A stretch of 64,000 nucleotides of DNA from JAQIBY01 sp963676165 (GCA_963676165.1 OY781043.1:3410001-3474000); one strand, 5' to 3'. Shown: positions 17,733 to 27,369, numbered from the stretch's first letter. The notes: generated by a model not told the origin, from the letters alone. Program-made: numbers and translations.

Positions 17733-17740
17733 TATTTTTA
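17733..17740 (+). promoter_or_regulatory. -7-like box TATTTTTA before GH3
   Basis: It resembles TAnnTTTG with A at the last place and lies 20 bases before the GH3 ATG. It overlaps the T-rich tail of the terminator, so chance is possible. Confidence 0.35.
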
Positions 17741-17759
17741 GGCATTAAATACACCCACT

Positions 17760-20417
17760 ATGAGAAACGTATTTTTCGCTCTGTTATTTTTACTATCTAT
17801 CAACAACTTATACTGTCAAGTATATAAGGACTCAACACGTTCTGTTGACGAACGAATTGACGATCTTATTTCACGTATGACAACCGAAGAGAAGTTTTGG
17901 CAGCTTTTCATGATACCAGGAGATATTTATCCAGATCAAGACAAATATAAAAACGGCATCTTTGGTTTTCAAGTAAATTCAGCTGGCACAAATACTGATG
18001 TTTCCCAACAAATACTTGCTTACAGTGCTGGAGAAAATGCATATAAAACAGCTCGAAAAATTAATGCAATGCAAAAGTATTTTGTTGAGGAAACACGTTT
18101 AGGCATTCCCTTCATTCCTTTTGATGAAACATTGCATGGATTAATCCGAGACGGTGCGACATCATTTCCACAAGCAATTGGATTAGCTGCAACTTGGGAC
18201 ACAGAATTAATGCATGATGTTGCAACAGCTATTGGGAAAGAAAGCAAATCAAGAGGAATCAAACAAGTTTTATCTCCTGTAGTAAACATTGCCAATGATG
18301 TTCGTTGGGGACGCACAGAAGAAACATATGGTGAAGACCCTTTTCTTGTTTCAGAAATGGGGGTTGCTTATATTTCTGCATTTGAAGAAATGAACATTAT
18401 TGCAACACCCAAGCATTTCGTTGCCAATGTAGGAGATGGTGGTCGGGACAGTTATCCCATTCAATGGAATGAGAGACATTTAAGAGAAACTCATTTTATC
18501 CCTTTCAAAGCAGCTATTTTAAAAGCTGGAGCACGATCAATCATGACAGCATATAACTCTTACAACGGGAGTCCTTGCACAGCAAATTCATGGTTACTTC
18601 AAGATGTTTTAAAAGACGAGTGGAACTTCAATGGGTTTGTTATTTCTGATGCTGGTGGAACTGGAGGAGCAAATGTTTTACATATGACAGCAAAGGATTA
18701 TTCTGATGCTACGGCACAATCTATCAAAAATGGGTTAGATGTGATTTTTCAAACTAACTATGAACATTACAAGCTATTTTCGCCACCTTTTTACGATGGT
18801 TCTATCCCAGAAGAAACACTAAATGCTGCGGTTAGACGTGTATTACGATTAAAATTTGAATTAGGTTTATTCGAAAATCCCTATGTTGATCCTATTAAAG
18901 CTAAGGATTGGAATGGAAATCCTCAACATAAAGCAATAGCGCTGAATGCAGCTCTAGAGTCAATTGTACTACTTAAAAACGAGAACCAAACATTACCAAT
19001 TTCTAAGCATGTAAAATCCATTGCCCTAATTGGACCAGAAGCAGACACTTGCCGTCTTGGAGGATATAGCGGACCTGGGAATAACAAAGTGAGCCTTCTT
19101 GATGGCTTGTCTCAACATATTGATGATGACATAAAATTATTTCACACTCAAGGCTGTGAGCGCAATAAAAAAAGCTATCATGTAATACCATCAGAGTACT
19201 TGGCTTGTTACACAGAAGAAGGAGTGCATCAAGGACTCAAAGGAGAATATTTTAACAATGTGAATCTAAAAGGGGAAGCTGCATTTTCACGTATTGATCC
19301 AAGTATTAATTTTCAATGGACACTTTTTTCACCAAATCCAGAAAAACTTGGAAATGACTTCTTCTCTGTACGATGGACTGGGAAAATCAACACTCCAGAA
19401 ACTAAAAAAGTTAAAATTGGCATTGAAGGAAATGATGGATACCGTTTTTACATTAATAACGAATTACTGATTGACAATTGGGCAAAACAAAGCCATAGAA
19501 CAAAATTAGTTGAATATAAATTCAAAAAAGGAAATGATTACTCAATTCGAATTGAATATCATGAACCATTTGGGAATTCTATTTTTAAACTTGTTTGGGA
19601 TTATGGGGTTTCAGATGAAACAAAAGAAATAAAAAAAGCGTGTCAGATTGCAAAAAAATGTGACTTAGCTATCATTGCTGTTGGCATAGAAGAAGGAGAA
19701 TTTCAAGACAGAGGCAAGCTATCCCTCCCAGGAAATCAAGAAAAACTGATTAAAGAAGTTGCAGCAACAGGGACCAAAGTTGCAGTCGTTATTATTGGAG
19801 GAAGTGCTGTTGAGATGACAGCATGGATGGATGATATTTCTACAATCCTCACAGCATGGTATCCTGGTGAAGAAGGAGGTAATGCAATCGCACAGGTCTT
19901 ATTAGGAGATTATAACCCAGGGGGAAAGTTACCTATTACATGGCCAGTTCATGAAGGACAGTTGCCGTTAGTTTATAATCACAAACCGACAGGAAGAGGA
20001 GATGACTACATTAACTTGACTGGTGAACCCTTATTCCCGTTTGGTTACGGACTAAGCTACACAAGCTTTGATTATGAAAACATTCAATTATCATCTGACC
20101 ACATCTCAAAATCAGAATCTACTTTTATCTCAATTGACATCACAAATACAGGTTCAGTCGCTGGAGATGAAGTTGTCCAACTATACATAAAAGACAAACT
20201 TGCATCGGTTGCCAGACCAATAATAGAACTAAAAGGATTCCGTCGAGTTCATATTAAACCAAAAGAAAAAACAACTATACAATTTGAAATTACTCCACAA
20301 ATGCTTTCTATGCTCAACAAGTCATTAAACACTGTAGTTGAACCTGGAGAGTTTGAAATTCTTATTGGTAGTTCATCAAAAGACATTCAGGCAACATCAA
20401 TACTCACAGTAAAATAG
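17760..20417 (+). CDS. Glycoside hydrolase family 3 with inserted PA14 domain
   Basis: An exported beta-glycosidase of 885 residues (beta-glucosidase or beta-xylosidase type). The signal peptide ends LYCQ. The GH3 N-terminal barrel includes ATPKHFVANVGDGGRDSYP and the nucleophile motif GFVISDAGG with Asp297. The GH3 C-terminal domain starts near AALESIVLLKNENQTLPI. A PA14 domain (about 492-620, GLKGEYFNNVNLKGEA to NSIFKLVWDYG) is inserted within it and probably shapes substrate binding. The fibronectin-like end contains FGYGLSYTSFDY. It is cotranscribed with the fucosidase 6 bp downstream; the pair lies between the two 37-bp repeats. Confidence 0.9.
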   Translation: MRNVFFALLFLLSINNLYCQVYKDSTRSVDERIDDLISRMTTEEKFWQLFMIPGDIYPDQDKYKNGIFGFQVNSAGTNTDVSQQILAYSAGENAYKTARKINAMQKYFVEETRLGIPFIPFDETLHGLIRDGATSFPQAIGLAATWDTELMHDVATAIGKESKSRGIKQVLSPVVNIANDVRWGRTEETYGEDPFLVSEMGVAYISAFEEMNIIATPKHFVANVGDGGRDSYPIQWNERHLRETHFIPFKAAILKAGARSIMTAYNSYNGSPCTANSWLLQDVLKDEWNFNGFVISDAGGTGGANVLHMTAKDYSDATAQSIKNGLDVIFQTNYEHYKLFSPPFYDGSIPEETLNAAVRRVLRLKFELGLFENPYVDPIKAKDWNGNPQHKAIALNAALESIVLLKNENQTLPISKHVKSIALIGPEADTCRLGGYSGPGNNKVSLLDGLSQHIDDDIKLFHTQGCERNKKSYHVIPSEYLACYTEEGVHQGLKGEYFNNVNLKGEAAFSRIDPSINFQWTLFSPNPEKLGNDFFSVRWTGKINTPETKKVKIGIEGNDGYRFYINNELLIDNWAKQSHRTKLVEYKFKKGNDYSIRIEYHEPFGNSIFKLVWDYGVSDETKEIKKACQIAKKCDLAIIAVGIEEGEFQDRGKLSLPGNQEKLIKEVAATGTKVAVVIIGGSAVEMTAWMDDISTILTAWYPGEEGGNAIAQVLLGDYNPGGKLPITWPVHEGQLPLVYNHKPTGRGDDYINLTGEPLFPFGYGLSYTSFDYENIQLSSDHISKSESTFISIDITNTGSVAGDEVVQLYIKDKLASVARPIIELKGFRRVHIKPKEKTTIQFEITPQMLSMLNKSLNTVVEPGEFEILIGSSSKDIQATSILTVK

Positions 20418-20423
20418 CAAACT

Positions 20424-21860
20424 ATGAAATTCACACAACTAATACTTATCATTAGCTTCTTAAGCATTAATTTTTCAACTTTTGCGCAAACAGAACATCC
20501 TTACATCCAGCCAAAAGACAGGCTTGTTAAAGAACAATTAGAATCTTGGCAATCATGGAAATTCGGTGTAATTATCCACTGGGGAGCATATAGTGAATGG
20601 GGGATTGTTGAAAGCTGGAGTTTATGTCCGGAGGATGAATCGTGGTGCGAACGCAAAGGTGAATTTGCCCATGACTACTACCTTTATACTAAGGAGTATG
20701 AAAAAATAAGGACTTCTTTTAACCCAACTCAATTTCAACCAGAAAAATGGGCCAAGGCATGTCGTAATGCAGGTATGAAATACCTTGTATTTACAACAAA
20801 GCATCATGACGGATTTTGTATGTTTGATTCAAAATACACTAATTACAAAATAACTGATCAAGCCAGTGCATTTTCAACTAATCCGAAAAGCAACGTTGCA
20901 CAGGAGGTGTTTAATGCTTTCCGCAATGAGAAATTACATATTGGAGCATATTTTAGCAAACCTGATTGGCATAATGACAACTATTGGTGGCCATATTTTC
21001 CAGTTTTTGATCGCAATGTAAATTATGATCCTGAAAAATACCCTGAGAGATGGAGTAATTTCCAAGATTACACCTTCAATCAAATTCAGGAATTGATGAC
21101 TGATTATGGAGATATTGACATTTTATGGCTTGATGGTGGCTGGGTTCGTCCTGCTGGAACCTTAACAGAAGAAACACGTCCTTGGCTAGGAAAGAACCAA
21201 TGGGTGCAGGATGTTAACATTCCTAAAATAGCAAAAATGGCTCGTAACAAGCAAGATGGGATACTTATTGTCGATCGTACTGTACACGGGGAATTTGAGA
21301 ACTACAGAACCCCGGAACAACAAATTCCTGACAGCATTTTACCTTACCCTTGGGAAAGCTGTATCACCCTTGGTTACAGTTGGTACTCAACGAGTCCAAA
21401 AGAAGAATACAAATCAACACATTGGGCTATTCACACACTCGTAAACATAGTTGCCAAGGGAGGTAACTTTCTTCTTGGTATAGGTCCAGATAAAACTGGA
21501 GACCTTGTTCCAGAAGTATATAACAGACTCGAAGAAATTGGAGATTGGATGAACATTAATGGGGAAGCAATATACGGATCTGAACCTCTATATCCATATA
21601 TTTCAGGAAAAGTTGCACACACAAAAGGGAAAGATCAATCACATTACTTATTTTATCTGGCTGACGAAAACGAGGCTCAAATGCCTGAGGAAATAGAAAT
21701 ACAAAATTTATCCATACCGAAGCAATCAAAGATCTCTTTACTAGGTTCAAAATCTAAGATTTCATGGAAAAACAAAGCCAATAAAGCTATAATTAAGATC
21801 CCAAAACAATTGCAAAATAATCCTCCATGTAAACATGTTTGGGTCTTTAAAATTCAATAG
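20424..21860 (+). CDS. Alpha-L-fucosidase, GH29
   Basis: Releases alpha-linked L-fucose from glycans. The 478-residue protein has a signal peptide ending TFAQ, then the GH29 hallmarks WKFGVIIHWGAYSEWGI, KYLVFTTKHHDGFCMFDS and IDILWLDGGWVRP, in which Asp237 is the expected nucleophile. The C-terminal part is a small beta-sandwich. It follows GH3 by 6 bp, so the two probably act together on a fucose-bearing oligosaccharide in the periplasm or at the surface. No SusC/SusD pair or sulfatase is adjacent. Confidence 0.9.
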   Translation: MKFTQLILIISFLSINFSTFAQTEHPYIQPKDRLVKEQLESWQSWKFGVIIHWGAYSEWGIVESWSLCPEDESWCERKGEFAHDYYLYTKEYEKIRTSFNPTQFQPEKWAKACRNAGMKYLVFTTKHHDGFCMFDSKYTNYKITDQASAFSTNPKSNVAQEVFNAFRNEKLHIGAYFSKPDWHNDNYWWPYFPVFDRNVNYDPEKYPERWSNFQDYTFNQIQELMTDYGDIDILWLDGGWVRPAGTLTEETRPWLGKNQWVQDVNIPKIAKMARNKQDGILIVDRTVHGEFENYRTPEQQIPDSILPYPWESCITLGYSWYSTSPKEEYKSTHWAIHTLVNIVAKGGNFLLGIGPDKTGDLVPEVYNRLEEIGDWMNINGEAIYGSEPLYPYISGKVAHTKGKDQSHYLFYLADENEAQMPEEIEIQNLSIPKQSKISLLGSKSKISWKNKANKAIIKIPKQLQNNPPCKHVWVFKIQ

Positions 21861-21880
21861 GCATAATACTTTTATCAATT

Positions 21881-22381
21881 GTGAATGCATTAAAAGAAAT
21901 ATCGTTAAACGATTTAAGCGAACTCGCCAAACGTGACAAAAAGAAATTCCGGGCTCTTGTTAAGAAGTTAAAAAAGATAAAAAAACAAGAGTTAGACGAA
22001 ATTGTACATACCCTTCACCACGAGTATTTTGCAGACACTGACTGTTTACAATGTGCGAATTGTTGTAAAAGCCTTGGACCGATGTTAAATGACCACGATA
22101 TCCGACGTTTGTCAAAACATCTTCGCATGAAACCAAAAGATTTTACAGCAGAATACTTAAGGCAAGATGAAGATGAGGATTTTGTTTTTCAATCAATGCC
22201 CTGCCCTTTTCTGATGGATGACAACTACTGCATAGTATATGAAGCCAGACCCAAAGCTTGCCGAGAATATCCGCATACAAACAAAGTCAACTTTCAGCAG
22301 GTACTAAACCTAAGTCTGAAGAATACAGAAACCTGTCCTGTGGTTTATCAGATATTTAAAACCTTAAATGACTCCTTATAG
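21881..22381 (+). CDS. YkgJ-family cysteine cluster protein
   Basis: A 166-residue protein of the YkgJ (CxxCxxCC) family, probably binding zinc or an iron-sulfur cluster. Cys residues lie in CLQCANCCKSLGP, MPCPFLMDDNYC, ARPKACREYPH and ETCPVV. The function is not established. The only usable start is GTG at 21881, giving MNALKEISLNDL. The truncated copy at 17622 starts with ATG and MDIFTEISLNDL, so the first codons were probably replaced when the upstream segment was inserted. Confidence 0.8.
   Translation: MNALKEISLNDLSELAKRDKKKFRALVKKLKKIKKQELDEIVHTLHHEYFADTDCLQCANCCKSLGPMLNDHDIRRLSKHLRMKPKDFTAEYLRQDEDEDFVFQSMPCPFLMDDNYCIVYEARPKACREYPHTNKVNFQQVLNLSLKNTETCPVVYQIFKTLNDSL
21895..21931 (+). 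repeat. Direct repeat, right copy
   Basis: Matches 17636-17672 at 36 of 37 positions. It lies at codons 5-17 of the YkgJ-family gene. The distance between copies is 4259 bp. Confidence 0.9.
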
Positions 22382-22383
22382 AG

Positions 22384-22413
22384 ATAAAATGTTCCGTAAC
22401 ACATTTTATTTTT
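22384..22413 (+). terminator. Terminator after the YkgJ-family gene
   Basis: A perfect 9-bp stem, ATAAAATGT with ACATTTTAT, an 8-nt loop, and a T5 run. Confidence 0.7.
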
Positions 22414-22525
22414 AGTTATACAAATTCAAACCTCCATACGGTTACTTTTTTATCTTCATATAACATATCACTCAATTGCAAGCTCCATCTTACCAAGACT
22501 TGAACACAAGAAAGGTTAAAGACTT

Positions 22526-22533
22526 TATCTTTG
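22526..22533 (+). promoter_or_regulatory. -7 box TATCTTTG for the 22579-24119 gene pair
   Basis: An exact match to TAnnTTTG, 45 bases before the ATG at 22579. Confidence 0.55.
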
Positions 22534-22578
22534 GAATAATGATTGAAAAGCTAGGTTGAATTTAAAACTATAATTACT

Positions 22579-23136
22579 ATGAAGAAAAGAATTTTATTAC
22601 GAACTTCTATTATGTTAATAATAGGAATTATTATGACGAACACTGTTTCTGCACAGTTAAACAAACCGAGGGTATTAGATATTGGGAGAGATCAATTCTT
22701 TGTCTTTGTCACGAAAGCAAATCCTAAATTTGAGAAACCTGAGCGTGTAGTAAATAGTGATTTCAAAGTTGGAGAAGAAGCATTTGACCCTTACAGAATT
22801 TATGAATATACAACTTGGCGATTTGAGACTTTATACGTTACAAATAACGATGGGACCTCAACACGTTATGTTGCGATCATAAACAATGAAACAGGAATGT
22901 ATTACCATCGTAACGGTGATATGAAAAGCAAAGAAGAATTTGACAAAGCAACAGCACGTGGGGAAGATGGTCATTTTAAAGATTTTTGGGAAGCAATGAA
23001 GTTTTACTTTCAGCCTGAAGTGAGAGAGTGGCCATATATTTGGTTAAGAATACCAAATAAAGATGACAAGAGTCTTGTCGTAACTCAGATGACCTGGAAT
23101 ACAAGGGATTTTAAACTAGTACTTGTAAACAATTAA
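22579..23136 (+). CDS. Exported protein of unknown function
   Basis: I do not recognise the family. The protein is 185 residues, with a signal peptide (about 1-26, ending TVSAQ). The mature part has no Cys-rich or catalytic motif that I can identify; it is rich in aromatic residues and alternating strands (FETLYVTNNDGTSTRYVAII, MYYHRNGDMKS, WPYIWLRIPNKDDKSLVV). It is probably a small periplasmic or outer-membrane-associated beta protein. The next gene, 11 bp away, is also exported and probably cotranscribed. Confidence 0.65.
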   Translation: MKKRILLRTSIMLIIGIIMTNTVSAQLNKPRVLDIGRDQFFVFVTKANPKFEKPERVVNSDFKVGEEAFDPYRIYEYTTWRFETLYVTNNDGTSTRYVAIINNETGMYYHRNGDMKSKEEFDKATARGEDGHFKDFWEAMKFYFQPEVREWPYIWLRIPNKDDKSLVVTQMTWNTRDFKLVLVNN

Positions 23137-23147
23137 ATTTTAAAATT

Positions 23148-24119
23148 ATGAAGACACTTAAATATTATTCAATCATACTTTTATGTATTGCTTTCTCAGC
23201 GAATAGTATCGCACAGAAACTTGATGCATATACATTACAATTGCCGAAACTCATTCTGGAAAAAGGTGGCTCTATCTATGTTGCTCCCTTAACGGACAAT
23301 ACTAGCGAAGAGATTTCAAATTCGCTTAGCACTCAATTCCAAACAGAAATGTCACAAGGTATATCAACCGATGGTTTAGCTTATGACCATAATATAAAGG
23401 ACTTAAATCCTTGGTTTCAAACTAATTTATACAATACCACAGAAACTGAAAATGAAGCTCAATACACTATCACAGGAGCCTATCAATTTGAAACGAGCCA
23501 TACTAAGTCTTACACAGAAATTTCCGGTGCTGAAGCAAAAGACAGTATCCCTTTTGTTTATTATAAATTCAGTGAAAAAAGTACAGCAAAAGTAACCGGT
23601 AATGTTGTTATTACAGACAAAGAAACCGGAAGTGAAATTGCAAACATCCCATACAGTAAAGAGCGATATGATGAGGATACCAAGACAATGAAACAGGCTT
23701 CAGTAAAAGACCCTAACACATTCATCCCTTTACTAACAAATGATTTCACTCATTCATTTCGGTATTATTTAAATGCAGTAAAAGTTGTTTACGAATACGA
23801 TTTCCCTAAAGTCAAACCAGAAAATAAAGAGTTACGTAAAGAGTTTAGACAGTACAAACGTGATTTGAAAGATTATGCAGACGAAAGTGAATTACAAAAG
23901 ATGTATTCTCTTTATGTAGAAATACAACAAAAAGAAGACAGTCCGGAAGTGAACGAGTGCATAGGTATGTGTTATGAAATTTTGGGCAATTATAGTAAAG
24001 CAAAGACATATTATGAGACAGCAAAAAGTCAGGAATCTTTGAACAGAATTGAGAAACAGATCAACATCAAGAATACGCTCACAAACTTAGGAATTGAGAT
24101 TGTAGAGCCTGAATTTTAA
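23148..24119 (+). CDS. Exported protein with C-terminal TPR-like segment
   Basis: A 323-residue protein with a signal peptide ending SIAQ. The N-terminal part opens with KGGSIYVAPLTDNTSEEISN, a pattern seen in envelope proteins that define an oligomer-forming fold, but the match is weak. The C-terminal 80 residues form helices with one clear TPR-like unit (NECIGMCYEILGNYSKAKTYYE). No function can be assigned. It pairs with the upstream exported protein and ends at a strong terminator. Confidence 0.65.
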   Translation: MKTLKYYSIILLCIAFSANSIAQKLDAYTLQLPKLILEKGGSIYVAPLTDNTSEEISNSLSTQFQTEMSQGISTDGLAYDHNIKDLNPWFQTNLYNTTETENEAQYTITGAYQFETSHTKSYTEISGAEAKDSIPFVYYKFSEKSTAKVTGNVVITDKETGSEIANIPYSKERYDEDTKTMKQASVKDPNTFIPLLTNDFTHSFRYYLNAVKVVYEYDFPKVKPENKELRKEFRQYKRDLKDYADESELQKMYSLYVEIQQKEDSPEVNECIGMCYEILGNYSKAKTYYETAKSQESLNRIEKQINIKNTLTNLGIEIVEPEF

Positions 24120-24127
24120 ACACACTA

Positions 24128-24155
24128 AGAGATGTCCTCTCGGACATCTCTTTCT
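24128..24155 (+). terminator. Terminator after 23148-24119
   Basis: A perfect 10-bp stem, AGAGATGTCC with GGACATCTCT, loop TCTC, then TTCTTT. Confidence 0.85.
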
Positions 24156-24173
24156 TTATATCCATACAATTTG

Positions 24174-24181
24174 TATCTTTA
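24174..24181 (+). promoter_or_regulatory. -7-like box TATCTTTA before the HD gene
   Basis: It ends four bases before the ATG at 24186, so a leaderless message is predicted. Confidence 0.4.
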
Positions 24182-24185
24182 CAAT

Positions 24186-24839
24186 ATGGAGAAAGAAATC
24201 ATACAATCCATTGAAAAACTCATTTGCACAAAATTAAGTAAAGACAGTAGCGGACACGATTGGTGGCATATTCTGCGAGTTAGAAATCTTGCTTTACATA
24301 TTGCAGAAAAAGAAGATGCAGACATTCATTATTGTGAAATGCTTGCGCTTTTGCATGAAACTGCTGATCATAAACTTGTCAAAGATGAAAATGCTAGTCT
24401 TTCGGAGCTTTCAGACTTTTTGAAAAAACAACACATTAAAGACAAACTGACTCAACAGCTTATTCATGAAATCCCACTTGTTTCATACCGAGGAGCTGGT
24501 GTCCCTGATAAAGAAGCAAGCTTAGAATGCAATATTGTTCGTGATGCTGATCGTCTGGATGCTATTGGAGCCATTGGCATTGCGCGCACTTTCGCCTACG
24601 GAGGAAAACATGATCGATTGCTGTATCATCCTAATATAAAGCCTGAAAACCATACAAGTTTTGAATCTTACAAGAACAGCAACAACGCAACCATCAATCA
24701 TTTTTATGAAAAGCTGTTGTTATTAAAAGAGAGAATGCACACAAAAACGGCGAAAAACATTGCCCTGAAAAGACACAAAAGAATGGAAGATTTTCTCGTG
24801 AACTTTCTGAATGAATGGGATCTCAAAGATCTTACTTAA
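24186..24839 (+). CDS. HD-domain phosphohydrolase
   Basis: A 217-residue soluble HD-superfamily protein, close to the YedJ type. Metal-site motifs are GHDWWHILRVRNLALHIA (first His), LALLHETADHK (His and Asp), and RDADRLDAIGAIGIAR (the distal Asp). The natural substrate, probably a nucleotide, is unknown. The frame is open from 24132, but that stretch overlaps the terminator, and the ATG at 24186 gives a normal N-terminus. The 3' end overlaps the convergent BNR-4 gene by 8 bp. Confidence 0.85.
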   Translation: MEKEIIQSIEKLICTKLSKDSSGHDWWHILRVRNLALHIAEKEDADIHYCEMLALLHETADHKLVKDENASLSELSDFLKKQHIKDKLTQQLIHEIPLVSYRGAGVPDKEASLECNIVRDADRLDAIGAIGIARTFAYGGKHDRLLYHPNIKPENHTSFESYKNSNNATINHFYEKLLLLKERMHTKTAKNIALKRHKRMEDFLVNFLNEWDLKDLT

Positions 24840-26193
24840 CCTGTAAGCCCATAATGCTTGAACGAAAGCGACGATATGAAATATAGTGCTCATTATTCAT
24901 CCAAACAACCTGCATCGGATTTCCTTTTTCGGCTCCCCTTACAGCAGTAGGACGCACATTATCGAAAGATGAATCTGAAGTTATTGAGGTAACATTCCAT
25001 GTTTGCCCCAAATTCTTTGTTTCCCATTTCTCTAACTCAAAAGTACCATTGACCAACCTAGACAAATACACAACAGAAGGATCTTCGTGATCAAGAACTA
25101 GTCCCGCTGAATAATTTGACTCATACTCATTTTCACCCTCCTCTGTCATTGGAAACCATTTACCAGAATTAACCATCTCATTAACAACCCATTTCCCCTT
25201 ATTCCAACAAGCATAATAATAGATATGATTTTCAATCATATCGGAACGCAAAACATTTCCTACACTATCACGATATGGCGCAGTATTTACCTTATCATCA
25301 TTGGGGAAAGCTGCAAAAACAATCACTGGATTCCCTTTTTTGTTTTCGGCAACATCCCAAATCCAAGCTTTCCCTTTCTCCCCTCCTCCATCAAATACTC
25401 TGTCACATTTTACAGGAGAAATAGGCAAATTATCCCAATCTGAAATGTATTCGCCATTTGCTGTTTGATATACACCATCATTGTACTGACAATAGTAAAT
25501 GCTATTACTTTCTTCATTTCTGGGATGCCCATCCGTAAAGGCATAATGCATATCAACCTGAGTTCCACCAGAAACTTTCAAATATGGTCTTCGGTCTTTA
25601 TAAATTCGATCTGGCAAAATAAAGATCTTCCCTACTTCCCAATCTTTCCCCTCATTCAAAGAACGAGACACATTGGGTTTAAAATCGACACCACGCCAAT
25701 AAAGATACATTGCAGCTTCGCGTTCAACATAAACAGGATTAACATAAGTGTAAGTTTGTGAATACTGAGGACACCCCTCCTTATCATTCAAATCAAGGAC
25801 AATAGGCTCCTTCCATTCAGAAATATCTTCTGGATTTTTTGAAACCAGCAATTGTATTGGCATTCGTGAAGCATGTCCGGTATAAAACAAAAGGATTTTT
25901 CCCTCTTCAGAGATTAGAATCGCAGGATTGTTATGATCATCTGGTTTTAAACTTGAATCTAACGAGACAATCTCATGTTCATTAGTACGATGATTAAAAG
26001 CACCTATTTGAATAACACCCTGTGACGTCACCCATGTAACATAGGTCTGTGACTTTTCCCCTTGAAAGTAAACTGCACGAGGATCTGAAAACCAACACCA
26101 TGCTCCATCTTCAGAAATAATTACGGGTTTAGAAACATCTTTACATGATAAAAAAACCAATAAAATAAAACCTAAAAAAACAAGTCGTTTCAT
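24832..26193 (-). CDS. BNR-4 family lipoprotein, possible polysaccharide lyase
   Basis: A 453-residue lipoprotein. The start at 26193 gives MKRLVFLGFILLVFLSC, with the lipid Cys at residue 17; the frame is open further upstream, but that adds an unlikely N-terminus. The mature protein is a beta-propeller of the BNR-4 type with GAWCWFSDPRAVYF, DDHNNPAILISEEGK, YRGVD-like and VWMNNEHYISYRRF elements. DGAWCWF-DPRA with DDHNNPA is the pattern of BNR-4 proteins that include PL24/PL25 ulvan lyases, but I cannot confirm catalytic residues. A sialidase-like or binding role remains possible. Confidence 0.65.
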   Translation of the reverse strand: MKRLVFLGFILLVFLSCKDVSKPVIISEDGAWCWFSDPRAVYFQGEKSQTYVTWVTSQGVIQIGAFNHRTNEHEIVSLDSSLKPDDHNNPAILISEEGKILLFYTGHASRMPIQLLVSKNPEDISEWKEPIVLDLNDKEGCPQYSQTYTYVNPVYVEREAAMYLYWRGVDFKPNVSRSLNEGKDWEVGKIFILPDRIYKDRRPYLKVSGGTQVDMHYAFTDGHPRNEESNSIYYCQYNDGVYQTANGEYISDWDNLPISPVKCDRVFDGGGEKGKAWIWDVAENKKGNPVIVFAAFPNDDKVNTAPYRDSVGNVLRSDMIENHIYYYACWNKGKWVVNEMVNSGKWFPMTEEGENEYESNYSAGLVLDHEDPSVVYLSRLVNGTFELEKWETKNLGQTWNVTSITSDSSFDNVRPTAVRGAEKGNPMQVVWMNNEHYISYRRFRSSIMGLQVK

Positions 26194-26283
26194 AATCCAA
26201 TTGTTTATGAAACAAATTACGGCATTTATCATAAAAATCAAACACTAAAAACAAATTAAATGCGTTCTATTCACAATATTTTT

Positions 26284-26291
26284 TAGTTTTG
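26284..26291 (+). promoter_or_regulatory. -7 box TAGTTTTG for porQ
   Basis: It matches TAnnTTTG and lies 16 bases before the porQ ATG. Confidence 0.5.
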
Positions 26292-26307
26292 CTATCAAAT
26301 TGACATT

Positions 26308-27369
26308 ATGTTGAAACGACTATATATAGCCTTAAGCCTTACTATACTCTCTATTGCCGGTTTTGCTCAGATTGGAGGAGACAATACATTTGAATTTCTT
26401 GAAATGCCTAATTCTGCGCGCATTGCAGCACTAGGAGGAAGTAATATTTCTTTGTACGATAAAGACCTAAACATGGCATATTATAATCCTGCTTTATTGC
26501 GGGAAGATATGCATCAGAACTTAGCTTTAAACTACACTAACTACATTTCTGATATTAATTATGGATATGCATCATATGCTTACCATTTGGATGACATCGG
26601 AACATTTGGAGCAGGAATTTATTATCTGAATTATGGAGAATTTATTCGAGCGAATGCTGAAGGCGAGATACTAGGCAATTTCTATGCTCAAGAATATTCC
26701 TTCAATTTGTATTACAGCCGGAGTTTCCTTTCAGATTCATCACTGCGAGTTGGTGGAACGCTAAAAACAATCTATTCAGCTTTGGATCATTATTACTCAT
26801 CAGCTTTAGCCATTGATGCAGGAGTTAATTATCATGTTCCTGGCTCCAACTTTTCAGCTTCAGCAGTTTTGAGTAATGTTGGATTTCAATTAAAACCTTA
26901 CACCAAAGACAACCGAGAACCTTTACCCCTTGATTTTCAACTAGGTGCAACCTACAAATTACCACATGCCCCATTTAGAATAAGCTTAGGAGCTCAAAAT
27001 TTGTTCAACTGGAACATGCGCTATAACAGCCCACTAGACAGTCAACAGCTTGTTGACAGCGAATCTGACACCACAAGTAATTTTGGACAAAAACTGGGTA
27101 ACGCCGGAGATGAACTAATGAGACACATGGTGATTGGACTTGAAGTTGCTCCAACAGAAAGCTTCTTTATTGCATTCGGATACAATTACCAAAGACGCAC
27201 AGAGTTAGCATTGAACAATCATCCAGGTGTAGTAGGCTTTAGCGTAGGTGCTGGAATTAAAATTTCTAAACTAATGATTTCTTATGGTGTTTCTCGCTAC
27301 CATATGGCAGGTATAACACATCATATTTCCATTACATCTGATTTAAAAGAGTTTATCAAACGAGGGTAA
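26308..27369 (+). CDS. porQ: Type IX secretion system protein PorQ
   Basis: PorQ is an outer-membrane barrel of the FadL-like PorV family, needed for type IX secretion. The 353-residue protein has a signal peptide ending GFAQ, then the family opening IGGDNTFEFLEMPNSARIAA, LGGSNISLYDKDLNMAYYNPALL, and beta-strands with FGAGIYYLNYGEF to the end. The neighbours cmk and ispH match the order often seen around porQ in Bacteroidota. It fits with a T9SS sorting domain on the protein at 43068. Confidence 0.85.
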   Translation: MLKRLYIALSLTILSIAGFAQIGGDNTFEFLEMPNSARIAALGGSNISLYDKDLNMAYYNPALLREDMHQNLALNYTNYISDINYGYASYAYHLDDIGTFGAGIYYLNYGEFIRANAEGEILGNFYAQEYSFNLYYSRSFLSDSSLRVGGTLKTIYSALDHYYSSALAIDAGVNYHVPGSNFSASAVLSNVGFQLKPYTKDNREPLPLDFQLGATYKLPHAPFRISLGAQNLFNWNMRYNSPLDSQQLVDSESDTTSNFGQKLGNAGDELMRHMVIGLEVAPTESFFIAFGYNYQRRTELALNNHPGVVGFSVGAGIKISKLMISYGVSRYHMAGITHHISITSDLKEFIKRG

